A stretch of DNA of 64,000 bases, from contig NZ_OBMI01000001.1 in assembly GCF_900199185.1 (NCBI RefSeq), positions 620,001 through 684,000 of the forward strand, written 5' to 3'. Of this stretch, positions 32,591 through 42,295 are shown piece by piece (within the stretch, counting starts at the first letter, position 1; every line of letters begins with the position of its first letter). A model generated the notes under the pieces. That model did no database searches, was not told where the DNA came from, and saw only the letters and a program-made list of their open reading frames with translations. Both the position numbers and the translations under genes were made by a program. Source of the stretch: Sphingomonas guangdongensis (GTDB lineage: Bacteria; Pseudomonadota; Alphaproteobacteria; Sphingomonadales; Sphingomonadaceae).

Positions 32591-33202
32591 TTAGCTTCGC
32601 GCCCGGCGGCGCAGCGCGAGCGCGTAGATCACCGCCGCGATTCCGGCAAACAGGAACCATTGCCCGGCATAGGCCAGGTGGTTGTTCGGCACCGCCGACA
32701 GGTCCGGTCCCGGGTTCGCGCGCAGCCCGGCAAGCGGCGGATTGGCGACCAGCATCAGCGCGCGCGGCCGGCGATCGTAGAGCGCGCTCAGCAGCGGCCG
32801 GGCATCGGGCGCGTAGCTGATGTGGCCGGTGACCACGCCCCCTGCCCAAGCCGGCCGCGCATCGGGCTTGCCGGCGATGCCGAGCTGCACCACTGCAACC
32901 CGCCCTGCCTCGACCGGACAGTCGGCGAGCACGCGCCAGCCGGTGCCGCCGTCGGCGCTGCGCCCGCCCTCAAGCCGCAGGTTGGTCGCTCGCGAGCAGG
33001 TCAGGCTGCTGCGCCGGAACAACGCCGCGTTGCCCGACCCGGCCGCCGGGAAGGCGATCGGCGGCCGCTCGACATTCGCGGCCAGACGCGTGAGCGCCGC
33101 CTCCTTCTCGCCGCGACGCTGGAGCTGCCAGACGCCCAGCCCGATCATCACAGCGATCGCGATCGCCACGATGATTGTCGGGATGATGGGAAGGCGCTTC
33201 AC
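32591..33202 (-). CDS. SURF1 family cytochrome oxidase assembly protein
   Basis: This 203-residue membrane protein helps insert heme a into subunit I. An N-terminal transmembrane helix (PTIIVAIAIAVMIGLGVWQLQRR) and a C-terminal one (NNHLAYAGQWFLFAGIAAVIYAL) flank a periplasmic loop; GVWQLQRR and the terminal YAGQWF are family hallmarks. GTG at 33202 overlaps the DUF983 stop and has GAGGGG upstream. It is somewhat shorter than the usual 230-250 residues. Confidence 0.92.
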   Translation of the reverse strand: MKRLPIIPTIIVAIAIAVMIGLGVWQLQRRGEKEAALTRLAANVERPPIAFPAAGSGNAALFRRSSLTCSRATNLRLEGGRSADGGTGWRVLADCPVEAGRVAVVQLGIAGKPDARPAWAGGVVTGHISYAPDARPLLSALYDRRPRALMLVANPPLAGLRANPGPDLSAVPNNHLAYAGQWFLFAGIAAVIYALALRRRARS

Positions 33203-33582
33203 TCGCTGATCCGCCCCTCGCGCGCGGCATTGCGGTACTCGGCGGCGAGCAGCGCCGCCTTGGCGACACGCAGCCCGCCGATCACTGCGCCGAGCGTCAC
33301 CAGCGGCCAGACCATGAGGTGGAGCCACAAGGGCGGGCGGACCGCGAAGTCGAGCGCGAGCGCCAGCACCGTCACTATCGTGCCTATTCCGAGCGTCAGG
33401 AACGCGGCCGGTCCGTCCCCCACGTTGAAGCCGGCGAAATCGAGCCCGCACGCCCTGCACGAGGTAGCGAAGTGCGCCACGCCTGCGAAAAGGGTCTGCG
33501 CCCCGCAGCGGGGGCACAGACCCTTCAATCCTGCCTGAACGATGGTGGGCGCCGCCGGTGCGACGCCGCCCGCCTCATCCAT
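33199..33582 (-). CDS. DUF983 membrane protein with zinc ribbon
   Basis: This 127-residue protein has two CxxC pairs (GLCPRCGAQTLF and SCRACGLDF), followed by two hydrophobic helices. Family members are regularly found between ctaE and SURF1 genes, which points to a role in oxidase assembly, but none is established. Its ATG shares a base with the stop of ctaE (TGATG). Confidence 0.9.
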   Translation of the reverse strand: MDEAGGVAPAAPTIVQAGLKGLCPRCGAQTLFAGVAHFATSCRACGLDFAGFNVGDGPAAFLTLGIGTIVTVLALALDFAVRPPLWLHLMVWPLVTLGAVIGGLRVAKAALLAAEYRNAAREGRISE

Positions 33583-34448
33583 CAGCCGTGGACCGGCGCG
33601 CCCCAGCCGCCCCAGACATAGATGGAGACGAACAGGAACAGCCACACCACGTCAACGAAGTGCCAGTACCAGGCCGCCGCCTCGAAGCCGAAGTGCTGGC
33701 GCGGCGTGAAATCGCCGCGGTAGGCGCGGACGAGGCAGACCGCGAGGAAGATGGTGCCGATCAGGACGTGGACGCCGTGGAAGCCGGTCGCCATGAAGAA
33801 GGACGCGCCGTAGTTGATCCCGGCGAACGGGAATGGTGCGTGAGCATACTCATAGGCCTGGATGCAGCTGAACACAGCACCCAGCAGGATGGTGCACCAC
33901 AGTCCCTTCTTGAGCCCGTCGCGATCGCCGTGAATCAGCGCATGGTGCGCCCAGGTGACGGTGGTGCCCGAGAGCAGCAGGATGAAGGTGTTGAGGAGCG
34001 GCAGCTCGAACGCGTTCAGCACCTCCAGCCCCTTGGGCGGCCAGGTCGCGACGCCCTCCGTCAGCAGCTCGACGGTGCCCGCCTCGCCGTGGGCACCGGG
34101 CGTGTAGCCGATCAGCGCCGGAAACAGCGAGAAGTCGAAATAGGCCCAGAACCAGCCGACGAAGAACATGACCTCCGACGCGATGAAGAGGATCATGCCG
34201 TAGCGCAGGTGGAGCTGCACCACCGGCGTATGGTCACCCGAGCGCGCCTCGCGCACGACATCCGCCCACCAGAAATACATGGTCGCGAGCACGCCCGCGA
34301 AGCCGAGCGCGAACACCGCCGGGCCGAAGGCGTGATCCTTCATCCACAAGATGCCGCCGACCGCCAGGATGCCGGCGGTCAGCGACCCCATCAGCGGCCA
34401 GGGGCTGGGGGGAAGGATGTGATAGTCGTGGTTCTTGGCACCGGCCAT
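33582..34448 (-). CDS. ctaE: Cytochrome c oxidase subunit III
   Basis: This 288-residue, seven-helix subunit of the aa3 oxidase starts NHDYHILPPSPWPLMGS. Conserved stretches include MILFIASEVMFFVGWFWAYFD, GTTVTWAHHALIHGDR, GFHGVHVLIGTIFL and the terminal AAWYWHFVDVVWLFLFVSIYVWG. It lies 75 bp downstream of ctaG and is coupled to the DUF983 gene. Confidence 0.97.
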   Translation of the reverse strand: MAGAKNHDYHILPPSPWPLMGSLTAGILAVGGILWMKDHAFGPAVFALGFAGVLATMYFWWADVVREARSGDHTPVVQLHLRYGMILFIASEVMFFVGWFWAYFDFSLFPALIGYTPGAHGEAGTVELLTEGVATWPPKGLEVLNAFELPLLNTFILLLSGTTVTWAHHALIHGDRDGLKKGLWCTILLGAVFSCIQAYEYAHAPFPFAGINYGASFFMATGFHGVHVLIGTIFLAVCLVRAYRGDFTPRQHFGFEAAAWYWHFVDVVWLFLFVSIYVWGGWGAPVHG

Positions 34449-34523
34449 GATGCGTCCCTGTCAGGCGTGTTTGGGTACCACTCTAGGACGCGTGCTCCAG
34501 CGTGGCAATGCCCGGTACGCGGC

Positions 34524-35048
34524 TCAGGCCGGCTTCTTGATCGGGTAGAAGGTGTAGCTGAGCGTGATCGTGTCGATGTCGCGCGCGTCCGGATCGTCGA
34601 GCAGCTTCGGATCGACGAAGTAGGTGACCGGCATCCGCACCGTCTCGCCGGGCTGGAGCGTCTGCTCGGTGAAACAGAAGCACTGGATCTTCGTAAAGTA
34701 GCGCCCGGCCTGCGCCGGCGTCACGTTGAAGGTCGCGGTGCCGGTGATGGGGGCGCCGGAGCGGTTGGTGGCGGTGAAGAACGCCATGTCGCGCGCGCCG
34801 ATGTCGATCGTGTCCTGCTCGACTTCGGGGCGAAAGGCCCAGTCGAGTCCCTTGCCCACGTTGCTGTCGAACGCGACGGTGATCTTGCGCCCGACCGCGC
34901 CGGGTGCATCCTCCGCCCGGTTGGTGGTACCGTCGAGCCCGGTCGCCTCGCAGAACATGCGGTAGAGCGGCACGCTCGCAAAGCCCAGGCCCGTCATCCC
35001 GCACACGCCGAGCGCCGCGAGCAGCGCGGTGCGATGCGTCCGGGTCAC
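34524..35048 (-). CDS. ctaG: Cytochrome c oxidase assembly protein CtaG (Cox11)
   Basis: This 174-residue copper chaperone delivers Cu to the CuB centre of subunit I. It has one N-terminal membrane anchor (TALLAALGVCGMTGLGFASVPLYRMFCEATG) and a periplasmic immunoglobulin-like domain with the copper motif KIQCFCFTEQ and the conserved MPVTYFVDP. GTG at 35048 overlaps the TGA of the 45-residue gene upstream. Confidence 0.97.
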   Translation of the reverse strand: MTRTHRTALLAALGVCGMTGLGFASVPLYRMFCEATGLDGTTNRAEDAPGAVGRKITVAFDSNVGKGLDWAFRPEVEQDTIDIGARDMAFFTATNRSGAPITGTATFNVTPAQAGRYFTKIQCFCFTEQTLQPGETVRMPVTYFVDPKLLDDPDARDIDTITLSYTFYPIKKPA

Positions 35049-35182
35049 GATCCCATGCCCGCCTTGATCTTGGAAATGGTGATGAAGAACATCAGCAGGC
35101 AGAAGGCGCCGAGCAGCAGCGCCATCACCTTGGAACGGCTACGCTGACGGGCGCGCAGTTCGGCTTCTTGGTCGGGAGTCAT
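35045..35182 (-). CDS. 45-residue single-helix protein of the oxidase operon (CoxF-like)
   Basis: The product has a charged N-terminus ([18 protein letters not shown]), a single transmembrane helix ([21 protein letters not shown]) and a short tail. ATGA overlap with ctaB and GTGA overlap with ctaG make its translation almost certain. Small proteins in this exact position recur in alphaproteobacterial cox operons and probably assist assembly. It is easily missed by gene finders. Confidence 0.88.
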   Translation of the reverse strand: MTPDQEAELRARQRSRSKVMALLLGAFCLLMFFITISKIKAGMGS

Positions 35183-36081
35183 GCAATCCACCGGTCGATT
35201 ACCACCGCGGCGAAGATAAGCGCGAGGTAGAGGAGAGAGAAGCGGAACAGCCGCTTTTCGGGCACCATGGCGTCGTTCGCGTGGGTGTGGCGGAACGCCA
35301 CCTGCGCGGCGAGGACGCCGAACACCGCGGTCAGCACCAGCGCGCTCCAGCCGTAGACCGCGCCCGTCAGGCCGAGCGGCCAGGGCGCGATCGCGGCCAC
35401 CGCCATCGGCACGGTGTAGAGCCCGATCTGGTTGCGGGTGGTCCGCTCGCCCGCGACCACCGGCAGCATCGGCACGCCGGCGTTGGCGTAGTCGGTCTCG
35501 ACGAACAGCGCGAGTGCCCAGAAGTGCGGCGGCGTCCACAGGAACACGGTGCAGAACAGCAGGAACGGGAGCAGCGCGACCTGCCCGGTCGCCGCCGCCC
35601 AGCCGATCAGCGGCGGGAACGCACCGGCCGCCCCGCCGATGACGATGTTCTGCGGCGTCCGCCGCTTCAGCCACACGGTGTAGATCAGCACGTAGAACAG
35701 GATGGAGACGGCAAGGATCGCCGCCGCGACCGCGTTCACCGCGAGCCCCATCAGGATCACGGAGAACGCCGCGACCCCGACGCCGAAGTGCAGCGCCGAC
35801 TGCCGGTCCATCCGGCCGGCCGGCAGCGGGCGGGCAGCGGTGCGCTTCATGGCGGCGTCGATGTCGGCCTCGTACCACTGGTTTAGCGCGCCCGCCGCCC
35901 CGGCACCGAGCGCGATGCACAGGATCGCGGTGAAACCGATCACCGGATCGACCGAGGCGGGGGCCGCGAGCAGGCCGCACATCCCGGTGAAAACGACCAG
36001 CGTCATGACGCGCGGCTTCGTCAGCGCGAGAAAGTCACGCCATTCGGCAGGCAGGCGAACCGAGGTGTCAGCGACGCTCAT
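35179..36081 (-). CDS. ctaB: Protoheme IX farnesyltransferase (heme O synthase)
   Basis: This 300-residue UbiA-superfamily membrane enzyme attaches a farnesyl group to heme b, giving heme o for heme a synthesis. The prenyl-diphosphate motif [20 protein letters not shown] (an NxxxD-type site) and the second region around [19 protein letters not shown] are present. Nine hydrophobic segments fit the family. It heads the second part of the oxidase operon, 1.5 kb away from ctaD because of an insert. Confidence 0.97.
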   Translation of the reverse strand: MSVADTSVRLPAEWRDFLALTKPRVMTLVVFTGMCGLLAAPASVDPVIGFTAILCIALGAGAAGALNQWYEADIDAAMKRTAARPLPAGRMDRQSALHFGVGVAAFSVILMGLAVNAVAAAILAVSILFYVLIYTVWLKRRTPQNIVIGGAAGAFPPLIGWAAATGQVALLPFLLFCTVFLWTPPHFWALALFVETDYANAGVPMLPVVAGERTTRNQIGLYTVPMAVAAIAPWPLGLTGAVYGWSALVLTAVFGVLAAQVAFRHTHANDAMVPEKRLFRFSLLYLALIFAAVVIDRWIA

Positions 36082-36422
36082 GGGACGCTCGCGCCTATAG
36101 GCCGCCCGGCGCGCAAACGAAAGGTCCGGGTTGCGCGCCGATCATCATCGGAGGAGCGCTCACTCCTTCTCAGCGTCACCCCGGACGTGGTCCGGAGTCC
36201 ATGGCGCAGCAAGGGCTGCGGATAGATGATGAGCGAAGCGCAAGCGGCAGGGTGGCCCCGATCAAGTCCGGGATGACGGGTGCGGATGTGACATGCGGTT
36301 CCGCCCACTCGCCAATAGGCGGCAGAGGCTCTTCGGCTTGCCTCGGCGACGACCTTCCGCCACCTTCTTTGGGTCAGGTGTGGCGCTGATTGGTTGATGC
36401 CGTTCCCAGGGAGATCGACGGC
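36082..36422. other. Non-coding gap upstream of ctaB with repeat
   Basis: This 341-bp interval contains the ctaB upstream region and the inverted repeat at 36175-36278. I see no supported gene. The repeat marks the left edge of the AT-richer insert. Confidence 0.6.
36175..36278. repeat. Inverted repeat (CGTCAYCCCGGAC family) next to ctaB
   Basis: Left arm 36175-36204 (GTCACCCCGGACGTGGTCCG...) and right arm 36251-36278 are imperfect reverse complements. It is a diverged member of the GTCAYSCC family seen at 13221-13312 and 19641-19738. Confidence 0.7.
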
Positions 36423-36947
36423 TTGCGGTTCGGAAGCATTCCGTTGGCAGTGGCCGACATTCTCCCATCGAGCGGATCAGCCCAAACCGCGCCTCCCCCA
36501 CCCGATGTCTGGAATGCACAAGTAACCTTCTTCAAGCTGCTTCCAACCCGCCGTCCGGTCACCGACACGGCGCAGTTCGAGCGTACAGTCGCCAAAGATT
36601 TGAAAGTTTACCGCGACGGTGCCTTGATACATAATAATCGCGCCGCCTGGATCAAGGAGCTTCAATCTTACGAGCGGAGGTCCCCAGACGACCCGCAAGG
36701 CTTCTCCGTAAGTAGAGACCAATATAGCAGATTAACAGATGGGAGCATCCTAATTAGGGAGTTCACCTATCCGATTGCTCCGACAGGTGCAACGATCATC
36801 TACCATCCAAGCTATCCACTTCGCCACGTTACTTACAGGTTCGGCAAGGGAAAGCTTGTCACCGTAGAGTACGGCGCGGTGATGGAGAGTTACCCGGTCC
36901 TTTGCCGAAAAGTAGCAGAGGCAAAGGGGATTCCCCACGGCTGCTGA
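36423..36947 (+). CDS. Orphan protein of atypical base composition, uncertain start
   Basis: The product is about 174 residues with no recognised family. The coding region is visibly AT-richer (near 50% GC by eye) than its neighbours and uses codons such as ATA, AAT, TTA and AGA that are rare here. No in-frame ATG occurs near the start. TTG at 36423 has AGGGAG nine bases upstream and would give MRFGSIPLAVADILPSSGSA, a weak signal-peptide-like leader. An ATG in another frame at 36397 suggests the original start may be lost by a frameshift. The body is hydrophilic, with FTYPIAPTGATIIYHPSYP in its second half. It runs opposite to the cox genes on both sides. Confidence 0.55.
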   Translation: MRFGSIPLAVADILPSSGSAQTAPPPPDVWNAQVTFFKLLPTRRPVTDTAQFERTVAKDLKVYRDGALIHNNRAAWIKELQSYERRSPDDPQGFSVSRDQYSRLTDGSILIREFTYPIAPTGATIIYHPSYPLRHVTYRFGKGKLVTVEYGAVMESYPVLCRKVAEAKGIPHGC

Positions 36948-37036
36948 CCGGTTCGATGGACGATCGCTCTCCCTCAAGAGCCGACATTCGCTGCACTACA
37001 GTCCGACTGCTTATTGCGGTCGCGACAGAATAGCCA

Positions 37037-37063
37037 GCGGCTCGGACAGCACGTCCGAGCCGC
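37037..37063. terminator. Perfect 11-bp hairpin between convergent genes
   Basis: GCGGCTCGGAC and GTCCGAGCCGC pair around AGCAC in the 144-bp gap between the orphan gene and the 92-residue secreted protein gene. Likely a bidirectional terminator. Confidence 0.65.
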
Positions 37064-37091
37064 CGTCGCTTCGCGGCAGACGTGCCGCGCT

Positions 37092-37370
37092 TCACCGCGC
37101 GGCGATCTCGATCGTGTCGCGCCTGGCGGGTGACAGGTCGAAGACGAGGCCGCGGCTCTTCCAGCCGGCGGCGGTGCGGCAGTCGCCGGCGCGGACCGGG
37201 CGGCCGGTCTGCTGCGTGGCGATCCCCCAGCCGCTTTTCACGCAGATCATGCCGGACGCAGGCGTGTAGCCGGCGGTGAGCGGGTCGAAGGCACGCGGCT
37301 TGGCAGCGGCCGGAGCGGCGAGGGCGACCAGCGTGGCCGCGGCAACGGTGAGAACGGGCAGACGAATCAT
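37092..37370 (-). CDS. Small secreted protein of unknown function
   Basis: This 92-residue product has a clear signal peptide (MIRLPVLTVAAATLVALAAPAAA, cleavage before KPRAF), so the mature part is about 70 residues. It contains two cysteines (GMICVKSGWG and AGDCRTAAGW) that could form a periplasmic disulfide. ATG at 37370 has GAGGA about 8 bases upstream; the longer frame from 37463 has no such support. No family recognised. Confidence 0.75.
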   Translation of the reverse strand: MIRLPVLTVAAATLVALAAPAAAKPRAFDPLTAGYTPASGMICVKSGWGIATQQTGRPVRAGDCRTAAGWKSRGLVFDLSPARRDTIEIAAR

Positions 37371-37557
37371 GGCGGTGTTCCTCGTGCTGGCGGTCGGCAC
37401 CATCGCCGACCTGCCACCCGCCTCGCACAAGGTGTGCCAAGTCACTAACACACTGTTCGGCACTGCCTTCCGTCGAATTCGCTGCCCCTCAGGCCCGCCC
37501 GCTCGCTGATTGTTGGCAATTCACAAAACCGAGAATGGCGCGATCCGCCAACAAAGC

Positions 37558-37589
37558 AGAACGCCCCGGCATCGCTGTCGAGGCGTTCT
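37558..37589 (-). terminator. Rho-independent-like terminator after ctaD
   Basis: AGAACGCC and GGCGTTCT form a perfect 8-bp stem with a 16-nt loop about 50 bp after the ctaD stop. On the minus strand it is followed by GCTTTGTT, a moderately T-rich tail. It would end the ctaC-ctaD transcript and so separate it from ctaB. Confidence 0.7.
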
Positions 37590-37600
37590 GGTGTCCGCGT

Positions 37601-37616
37601 CCGAACGGCTGTTCGG
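37601..37616 (-). terminator. Second short hairpin after ctaD
   Basis: CCGAAC-GGCT-GTTCGG is a perfect 6-bp stem-loop between the ctaD stop and the larger terminator hairpin, and may add to termination or protect the 3' end of the mRNA. Confidence 0.4.
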
Positions 37617-37638
37617 AACCTGCCGGCGCTAAGCCGGG

Positions 37639-39309
37639 TCAGTCGACCTTCGGGAGCGTCTCGAACTGGTGGTACGGCGGCGGCGAGGAGAGCGTCCACT
37701 CGAGCGTCGTCGCGCCCTCGCCCCACGGATTGCCCTCCGCCTTGCGGCCGGCGAGCAGCGACCAGACCAGGTTGATGAAGAAGATCGCCATACCCGCGGC
37801 CATGATCATGTAGCCATAGGTCGCGATGGAGTTGAAGAAGGCGTAGGCGTCCGGGTAATCTGGGTAGCGCCGCGGCATGCCCTGCAGGCCCAGGAAGTGC
37901 ATCGGGAAGAACAGGATGTTCACGCCGACAAAGAACACCCAGAAGTGCAGCTGGCCGAGCAGCTCGCTGTACATTCGCCCGAACATCTTCGGGAACCAGT
38001 AGTAGAAGCCGGCGAACAGCGCGAACACGGCGCCGAGCGACAGCACATAGTGGAAGTGCGCGACGACATAGTAGGTGTCGTGCATGTAGTCGTCGACGCC
38101 GCCGTTCGCGAGCACGACGCCGGTCACGCCGCCGACCGTGAACATGAAGATGAAGCCGATCGCCCAGACCATCGGAGTCGGGAAGCGCAAGCTGCCGCCC
38201 CACATGGTCGCGATCCACGAGAAGATCTTGATGCCGGTCGGCACCGCAATGACCATGGTCGCGGCGGTGAAGTACATCTTGGTGTTCACGCCGAGGCCGG
38301 TCGTGAACATGTGGTGCGCCCACACGACGAAGCCGACCACGCCGATCGCGACCATCGCGTAGGCCATGCCGAGGTAGCCGAACACCGGCTTGCGGCTGAA
38401 GGTTGCCACGATCTGGCTGACGATGCCGAAGCCCGGCAGGATCATGATGTACACTTCGGGGTGGCCGAAGAACCAGAACAGGTGCTGGTACAGGATCGGG
38501 TTACCGCCGCCGGCCGGATCGAAGAAGGTCGTGCCGAAGTTGCGGTCGGTCAGCAGCATGGTGATCGCGGCCGCGAGCACCGGCAGCGCCAGCAGTAGCA
38601 GGAAGGCGGTGACCAGCACCGACCACACGAACAGCGGCATCTTGTGCAGGGTCATGCCCGGCGCGCGCATGTTGAAGATGGTCGTGATGAAGTTGATCGC
38701 GCCGAGGATCGACGAGGCACCGGCGAGGTGAAGCGCCAGGATTGCCATGTCGGTCGCTGGCGCTGGCTCCCCGTAGGTGGAGAGCGGCGCGTAGAGCGTC
38801 CAGCCGTTGCCGGCGCCGCCGAAGAACGGCGAGGCGAGCAGCAGCGTGAAGGCCGGGACCAGCAGCCAGAACGAGATGTTGTTCATGCGCGGGAACGCCA
38901 TGTCGGGCGCGCCGATCATGATCGGCACGAACCAGTTGCCGAAGCCGCCGATCATCGCCGGCATCACCATGAAGAACACCATGATGAGGCCGTGCGCGGT
39001 GATCAGCACATTCCAGAAGTGGAGCGCGTCGTCGAACGACGGGTTCTCGTGCCCCGGCATCATCGCCAGCCAGGTCGGGAGATACTGGATGCCCGGGTGC
39101 ATCAGCTCGGCACGCATCATGCCCGAGATCGCGCCGCCGATGATCCCCGCGATGATCGCGAAGATCAGGTAGAGCGTCCCGATGTCCTTGTGGTTCGTGG
39201 ACATGAACCAGCGCGCGAAGAAGCCGGGCTTGTGATCGGCGTCATGCGCGTGCGCATGGTCGTGCCCGTGCGCCTCGAAGTGGCTGGGGGTGAGAGCGGA
39301 GTCGGTCAT
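37639..39309 (-). CDS. ctaD: Cytochrome c oxidase subunit I (aa3 type)
   Basis: This 556-residue heme-copper subunit has 12 helices. Heme and CuB ligands are visible: [21 protein letters not shown] (low-spin heme His), [18 protein letters not shown] (CuB His and crosslinked Tyr), [11 protein letters not shown] (two CuB His) and [20 protein letters not shown] (heme a3 and heme a His). The histidine-rich N-terminus ([13 protein letters not shown]) is a notable extra. The E in the FFGHPEV segment belongs to the D-channel pattern. The ATG at 39309 lies 4 bp after the ctaC stop. Confidence 0.98.
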   Translation of the reverse strand: MTDSALTPSHFEAHGHDHAHAHDADHKPGFFARWFMSTNHKDIGTLYLIFAIIAGIIGGAISGMMRAELMHPGIQYLPTWLAMMPGHENPSFDDALHFWNVLITAHGLIMVFFMVMPAMIGGFGNWFVPIMIGAPDMAFPRMNNISFWLLVPAFTLLLASPFFGGAGNGWTLYAPLSTYGEPAPATDMAILALHLAGASSILGAINFITTIFNMRAPGMTLHKMPLFVWSVLVTAFLLLLALPVLAAAITMLLTDRNFGTTFFDPAGGGNPILYQHLFWFFGHPEVYIMILPGFGIVSQIVATFSRKPVFGYLGMAYAMVAIGVVGFVVWAHHMFTTGLGVNTKMYFTAATMVIAVPTGIKIFSWIATMWGGSLRFPTPMVWAIGFIFMFTVGGVTGVVLANGGVDDYMHDTYYVVAHFHYVLSLGAVFALFAGFYYWFPKMFGRMYSELLGQLHFWVFFVGVNILFFPMHFLGLQGMPRRYPDYPDAYAFFNSIATYGYMIMAAGMAIFFINLVWSLLAGRKAEGNPWGEGATTLEWTLSSPPPYHQFETLPKVD

Positions 39310-39313
39310 GAGC

Positions 39314-40474
39314 TTACTGTCCGGACGGCTGACTGAGCGTGCCGGTGTTCCCGGTCTGACGCTCGTTGGCGGGGGCGGTGCCGTTGACGGCGACCGGCGT
39401 GGTGGCGTTGTCGGGGGCGGGCTGGAACGGCGCATCCGTCTTCGCCGCCGGCACGGTCGCCGGCGACATCTGCGGCAGGCCCGCGGGCGGCGTGGTGCCG
39501 GTCTGCGCCGCGGCGCCCGGCATCGTCCCGCCCTTGGCGCGGATCCAGGCGGCGAACTGCGCCGGCGACACAGCCTCCACCGCGATCGGCATATAAGCGT
39601 GGCGGGCGCCGCACAGCTCCGAACACTGGCCGAAGTAGACGCCCGGCTTTTCGATGGTGAAGCTGGTCTCGTTCAGGCGGCCGGGCACGGCGTCGAGCTT
39701 GATCCAGAACGCCGGCATCGCCCAGCTGTGGATCACGTCGGCCGCGGTGGAGATCAGGCGGATCGGCACGCCGACCGGCAGCACCACCCGGTTGTCGGCG
39801 GCGAGCAGACGCGGGCCGTCGGCGGGCGTGCGATAGCGCTGGCCGGGCTGAACCTCCGACTGCTCCTTCAGCATGTTCGCGGTCAGCGTCACGCCGCCGT
39901 GATCGGGGTACTCGTAGCTCCAGTACCACTGGTTGCCGGTCGCCTTCAGCGTCACCGCACCCTTGGGCGGCGGCGCGAACTGCGCGGCGAGGAGGCGGAT
40001 CGAGGGCACGGCGATCGCGACCAGGATCGCCACCGGCGCCAGCGTCCAGATCACCTCGACCAGTGTGTTGTGGCTGGTCTTGGACGGAACCGGGTTCGCC
40101 TTCGCGCGGAAGCGGATCACCGTGTAGGCGAGCAGCGCCAGCACGAACAGCGACACCACCGTGATCAGCGGCACGAGGATGTTGTCGTGGAAGGAGCGTG
40201 CTTCCTCGCCGGTCTTGGTCACCTGGGTCTGGACGCCGTACCAGCCGTCGGTCGGCTGGCCGACATGCTCGACCGGCGCGCGCGCCGCGCCGGTGGCGGT
40301 CAGGATCGGATCGGCAGGGGTCGGTTTCGGCGCGATCGCGGGATCGCTGGTGGTGTTCGCCATCGGCACCGGCTCGGCCGTGTTGGCGGCCGCCGCCGTC
40401 GCCGCGAGCGCGGGTGCGCCGGTCAGCGCGAGCACGGCCGCGGCGAGAATGGACAAGAAACCGGTCATGCGCAT
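39314..40474 (-). CDS. ctaC: Cytochrome c oxidase subunit II
   Basis: This 386-residue protein carries the CuA centre. A signal peptide ([24 protein letters not shown]) precedes two transmembrane helices ([24 protein letters not shown] and the [21 protein letters not shown] helix) and a cupredoxin domain with the CuA site [15 protein letters not shown] and the aromatic [14 protein letters not shown]. The C-terminal tail after residue 300 is Ala/Pro/Thr-rich and longer than usual, with no cytochrome c domain. The upstream frame to 40654 is rejected because the signal peptide begins at 40474. Confidence 0.97.
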   Translation of the reverse strand: MRMTGFLSILAAAVLALTGAPALAATAAAANTAEPVPMANTTSDPAIAPKPTPADPILTATGAARAPVEHVGQPTDGWYGVQTQVTKTGEEARSFHDNILVPLITVVSLFVLALLAYTVIRFRAKANPVPSKTSHNTLVEVIWTLAPVAILVAIAVPSIRLLAAQFAPPPKGAVTLKATGNQWYWSYEYPDHGGVTLTANMLKEQSEVQPGQRYRTPADGPRLLAADNRVVLPVGVPIRLISTAADVIHSWAMPAFWIKLDAVPGRLNETSFTIEKPGVYFGQCSELCGARHAYMPIAVEAVSPAQFAAWIRAKGGTMPGAAAQTGTTPPAGLPQMSPATVPAAKTDAPFQPAPDNATTPVAVNGTAPANERQTGNTGTLSQPSGQ

Positions 40475-40652
40475 CGTGATGGCGTAGCCCCTGTAGCAAT
40501 GCGACGCCGGTGCGCGCGTCGCGAGAGGGCCCGAGGAGCCCAACGTCGCCGGCCTATACGCGGGCGATGCGCGCGCCTCAAGAGCGCAGACCGCTTCCTT
40601 TCGTACACCCATGTTGCGGGCGCGCGGCGCGGCCCCTAAACCGCACGCCACC

Positions 40653-41228
40653 ATGACCGATGACGAGATCCTGTCCGAGTTCCGCGCGGCCGAGGCGCTG
40701 CTGGAAGGTCACTTCATCCTCTCCTCCGGGCGGCACAGCCCGCGCTACCTCCAGTGCGCGCGAGTGCTGATGGACGCGCGCCGCGCCGCCAGACTGTGCG
40801 AGGCGCTCGCGGCGACAATCCCGGCCGATCTCGCGATCGCGGCGGTGGTCTCGCCCGCGATGGGCGGGGTGATCGTCGGGCACGAGATGGGGCGTGCTCT
40901 GAATGTGCCGGCCATGTTCCTTGAGCGCCCGACCGGCACCTTTGAGCTGCGCCGCGGTTTTCGACTGGAGCCGGGCACGCGCGTGCTGATGATGGAGGAT
41001 GTGGTCACCACCGGCCTCTCGAGCCGCGAGGCGACCGCCGCGATCGCCGTGGCGGGCGGTGAGGTCGTTGCAGCGGCGGCGTTGGTCGACCGCTCGAACG
41101 GGGCGGCCCGCTTCGACGTGCCCTTCTATCCGTTGATACGGCTGGACGTGCCGAGCTACGAGGCGGACGCGGTGCCGCCCGAGCTGGCGGCGATCCCCGC
41201 GATCAAGCCGGGCAGCCGGGCGGCATGA
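40653..41228 (+). CDS. pyrE: Orotate phosphoribosyltransferase
   Basis: This 191-residue cytosolic enzyme makes OMP from orotate and PRPP in pyrimidine synthesis. The PRPP motif VLMMEDVVTTGLSSREA is near residue 115, and HFILSSGRHSPRYLQC and VVSPAMGGVIVGHEMGRAL are also present. The ATG at 40653 is chosen because family members begin TDDEIL-like. It overlaps the next gene by 4 bp (ATGA). Confidence 0.97.
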   Translation: MTDDEILSEFRAAEALLEGHFILSSGRHSPRYLQCARVLMDARRAARLCEALAATIPADLAIAAVVSPAMGGVIVGHEMGRALNVPAMFLERPTGTFELRRGFRLEPGTRVLMMEDVVTTGLSSREATAAIAVAGGEVVAAAALVDRSNGAARFDVPFYPLIRLDVPSYEADAVPPELAAIPAIKPGSRAA

Positions 41229-42295
41229 TCGCCCGGGTTGCCGCGCTGCTCGCCGCGCTGCTGGCGACGCCCGCGATTGCCCAGCCGCGCCCTGACCTTG
41301 CGCCGGTTCTCGCCGAGCACAAGTTCGAGGGCTTCGCGCTCGCCGCGGACGCCGACACGATCCTGTGGCAGACGCCGCGCGCGCCCTGCCCGGCACCGAC
41401 CGGCGGCGAGATCATCCTGTGCCACCCGAGCGACCCTGCCTTCCAGCGCTGGCCCTGGGCATCGGTAACCAAGCAGGTGGTGGCGGTGCTGACGATGCAG
41501 CAGGTCGATCGCGGCCGCCTGGCGCTCGACGCGCCGGCCGCACGCTACCTGCCGCAGCTCGCGACCGGCGCGCCCTCCCCCACCATCCGCCAGCTGCTCC
41601 AGCACCGCGCGGGCCTGCGCAATCCGGAGGACACGCCCAAGGACGCCGAGGGCTGGCCGGCCTGGTTCACCGCGAGCGACGACGCGCTCGGCTGGTGCCT
41701 GGCCGGGCGGACGGCGACGGGCGGCGACTGGCGCTACAATAACTGCGATACGCTGGTGCTCGGCGCGGTGCTGGAGAATGTCGCAGACACCTCGCTGCCG
41801 GAGTTGTTCGACCGCGAGATCGCTCGACCGCTTCAGCTGGAGGCTACCGCGTTCGAATCGTCGGCAGCACCGCCGCGTTACGACGGCACGGCGGTGACGC
41901 TGACCAAGAAGGAGCGCGCCATCTTCAAGCGCTTCGGCGCAGCGGGCGGGCTGATCGGCACCCCGCTCGACCTGCTCGCGATCGACCGTGCGCTGATGGC
42001 CGGCACTCTTCTGTCACCTGCGTCGCGTGACGCCATGTGGGCGGGCGACCCGAAGCTCGGCTACATGGCGCTGGCGCAATGGAGCTTCGACGCGCCGCTG
42101 AAAGGGTGTGCGGCGCCGGTGCGGCTGATCGAGCGGCGTGGCGGGATCGGGCGCTTCCAGGTCCGCAACATCCTGATTCTCTCGCAAAACAAGGTGCTCA
42201 TGCTGTTCACCGCCGACGGCGACTTCGACTTCGGCGAGATCTGGCAGGGCAAGGGCCTCAGCCACGACCTGCTCGCCCGAGTGGCGTGCCCATGA
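41225..42295 (+). CDS. Secreted serine hydrolase, beta-lactamase/class C family
   Basis: This 356-residue protein has a signal peptide ([19 protein letters not shown]). The catalytic SxxK is in [13 protein letters not shown] near residue 82, and the YxN-type motif in [11 protein letters not shown] near 172. It belongs to the broad beta-lactamase/penicillin-binding superfamily that also includes esterases and D-aminopeptidases. Substrate is not predictable. It lies between pyrE and pdxJ with 4-bp overlaps on both sides, so it is co-translated with them. Confidence 0.88.
   Translation: MIARVAALLAALLATPAIAQPRPDLAPVLAEHKFEGFALAADADTILWQTPRAPCPAPTGGEIILCHPSDPAFQRWPWASVTKQVVAVLTMQQVDRGRLALDAPAARYLPQLATGAPSPTIRQLLQHRAGLRNPEDTPKDAEGWPAWFTASDDALGWCLAGRTATGGDWRYNNCDTLVLGAVLENVADTSLPELFDREIARPLQLEATAFESSAAPPRYDGTAVTLTKKERAIFKRFGAAGGLIGTPLDLLAIDRALMAGTLLSPASRDAMWAGDPKLGYMALAQWSFDAPLKGCAAPVRLIERRGGIGRFQVRNILILSQNKVLMLFTADGDFDFGEIWQGKGLSHDLLARVACP

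Noticed and set aside
33558..35147. 529-codon open frame on the plus strand
   Set aside because: It is antisense to ctaE and ctaG; both have clear motifs.
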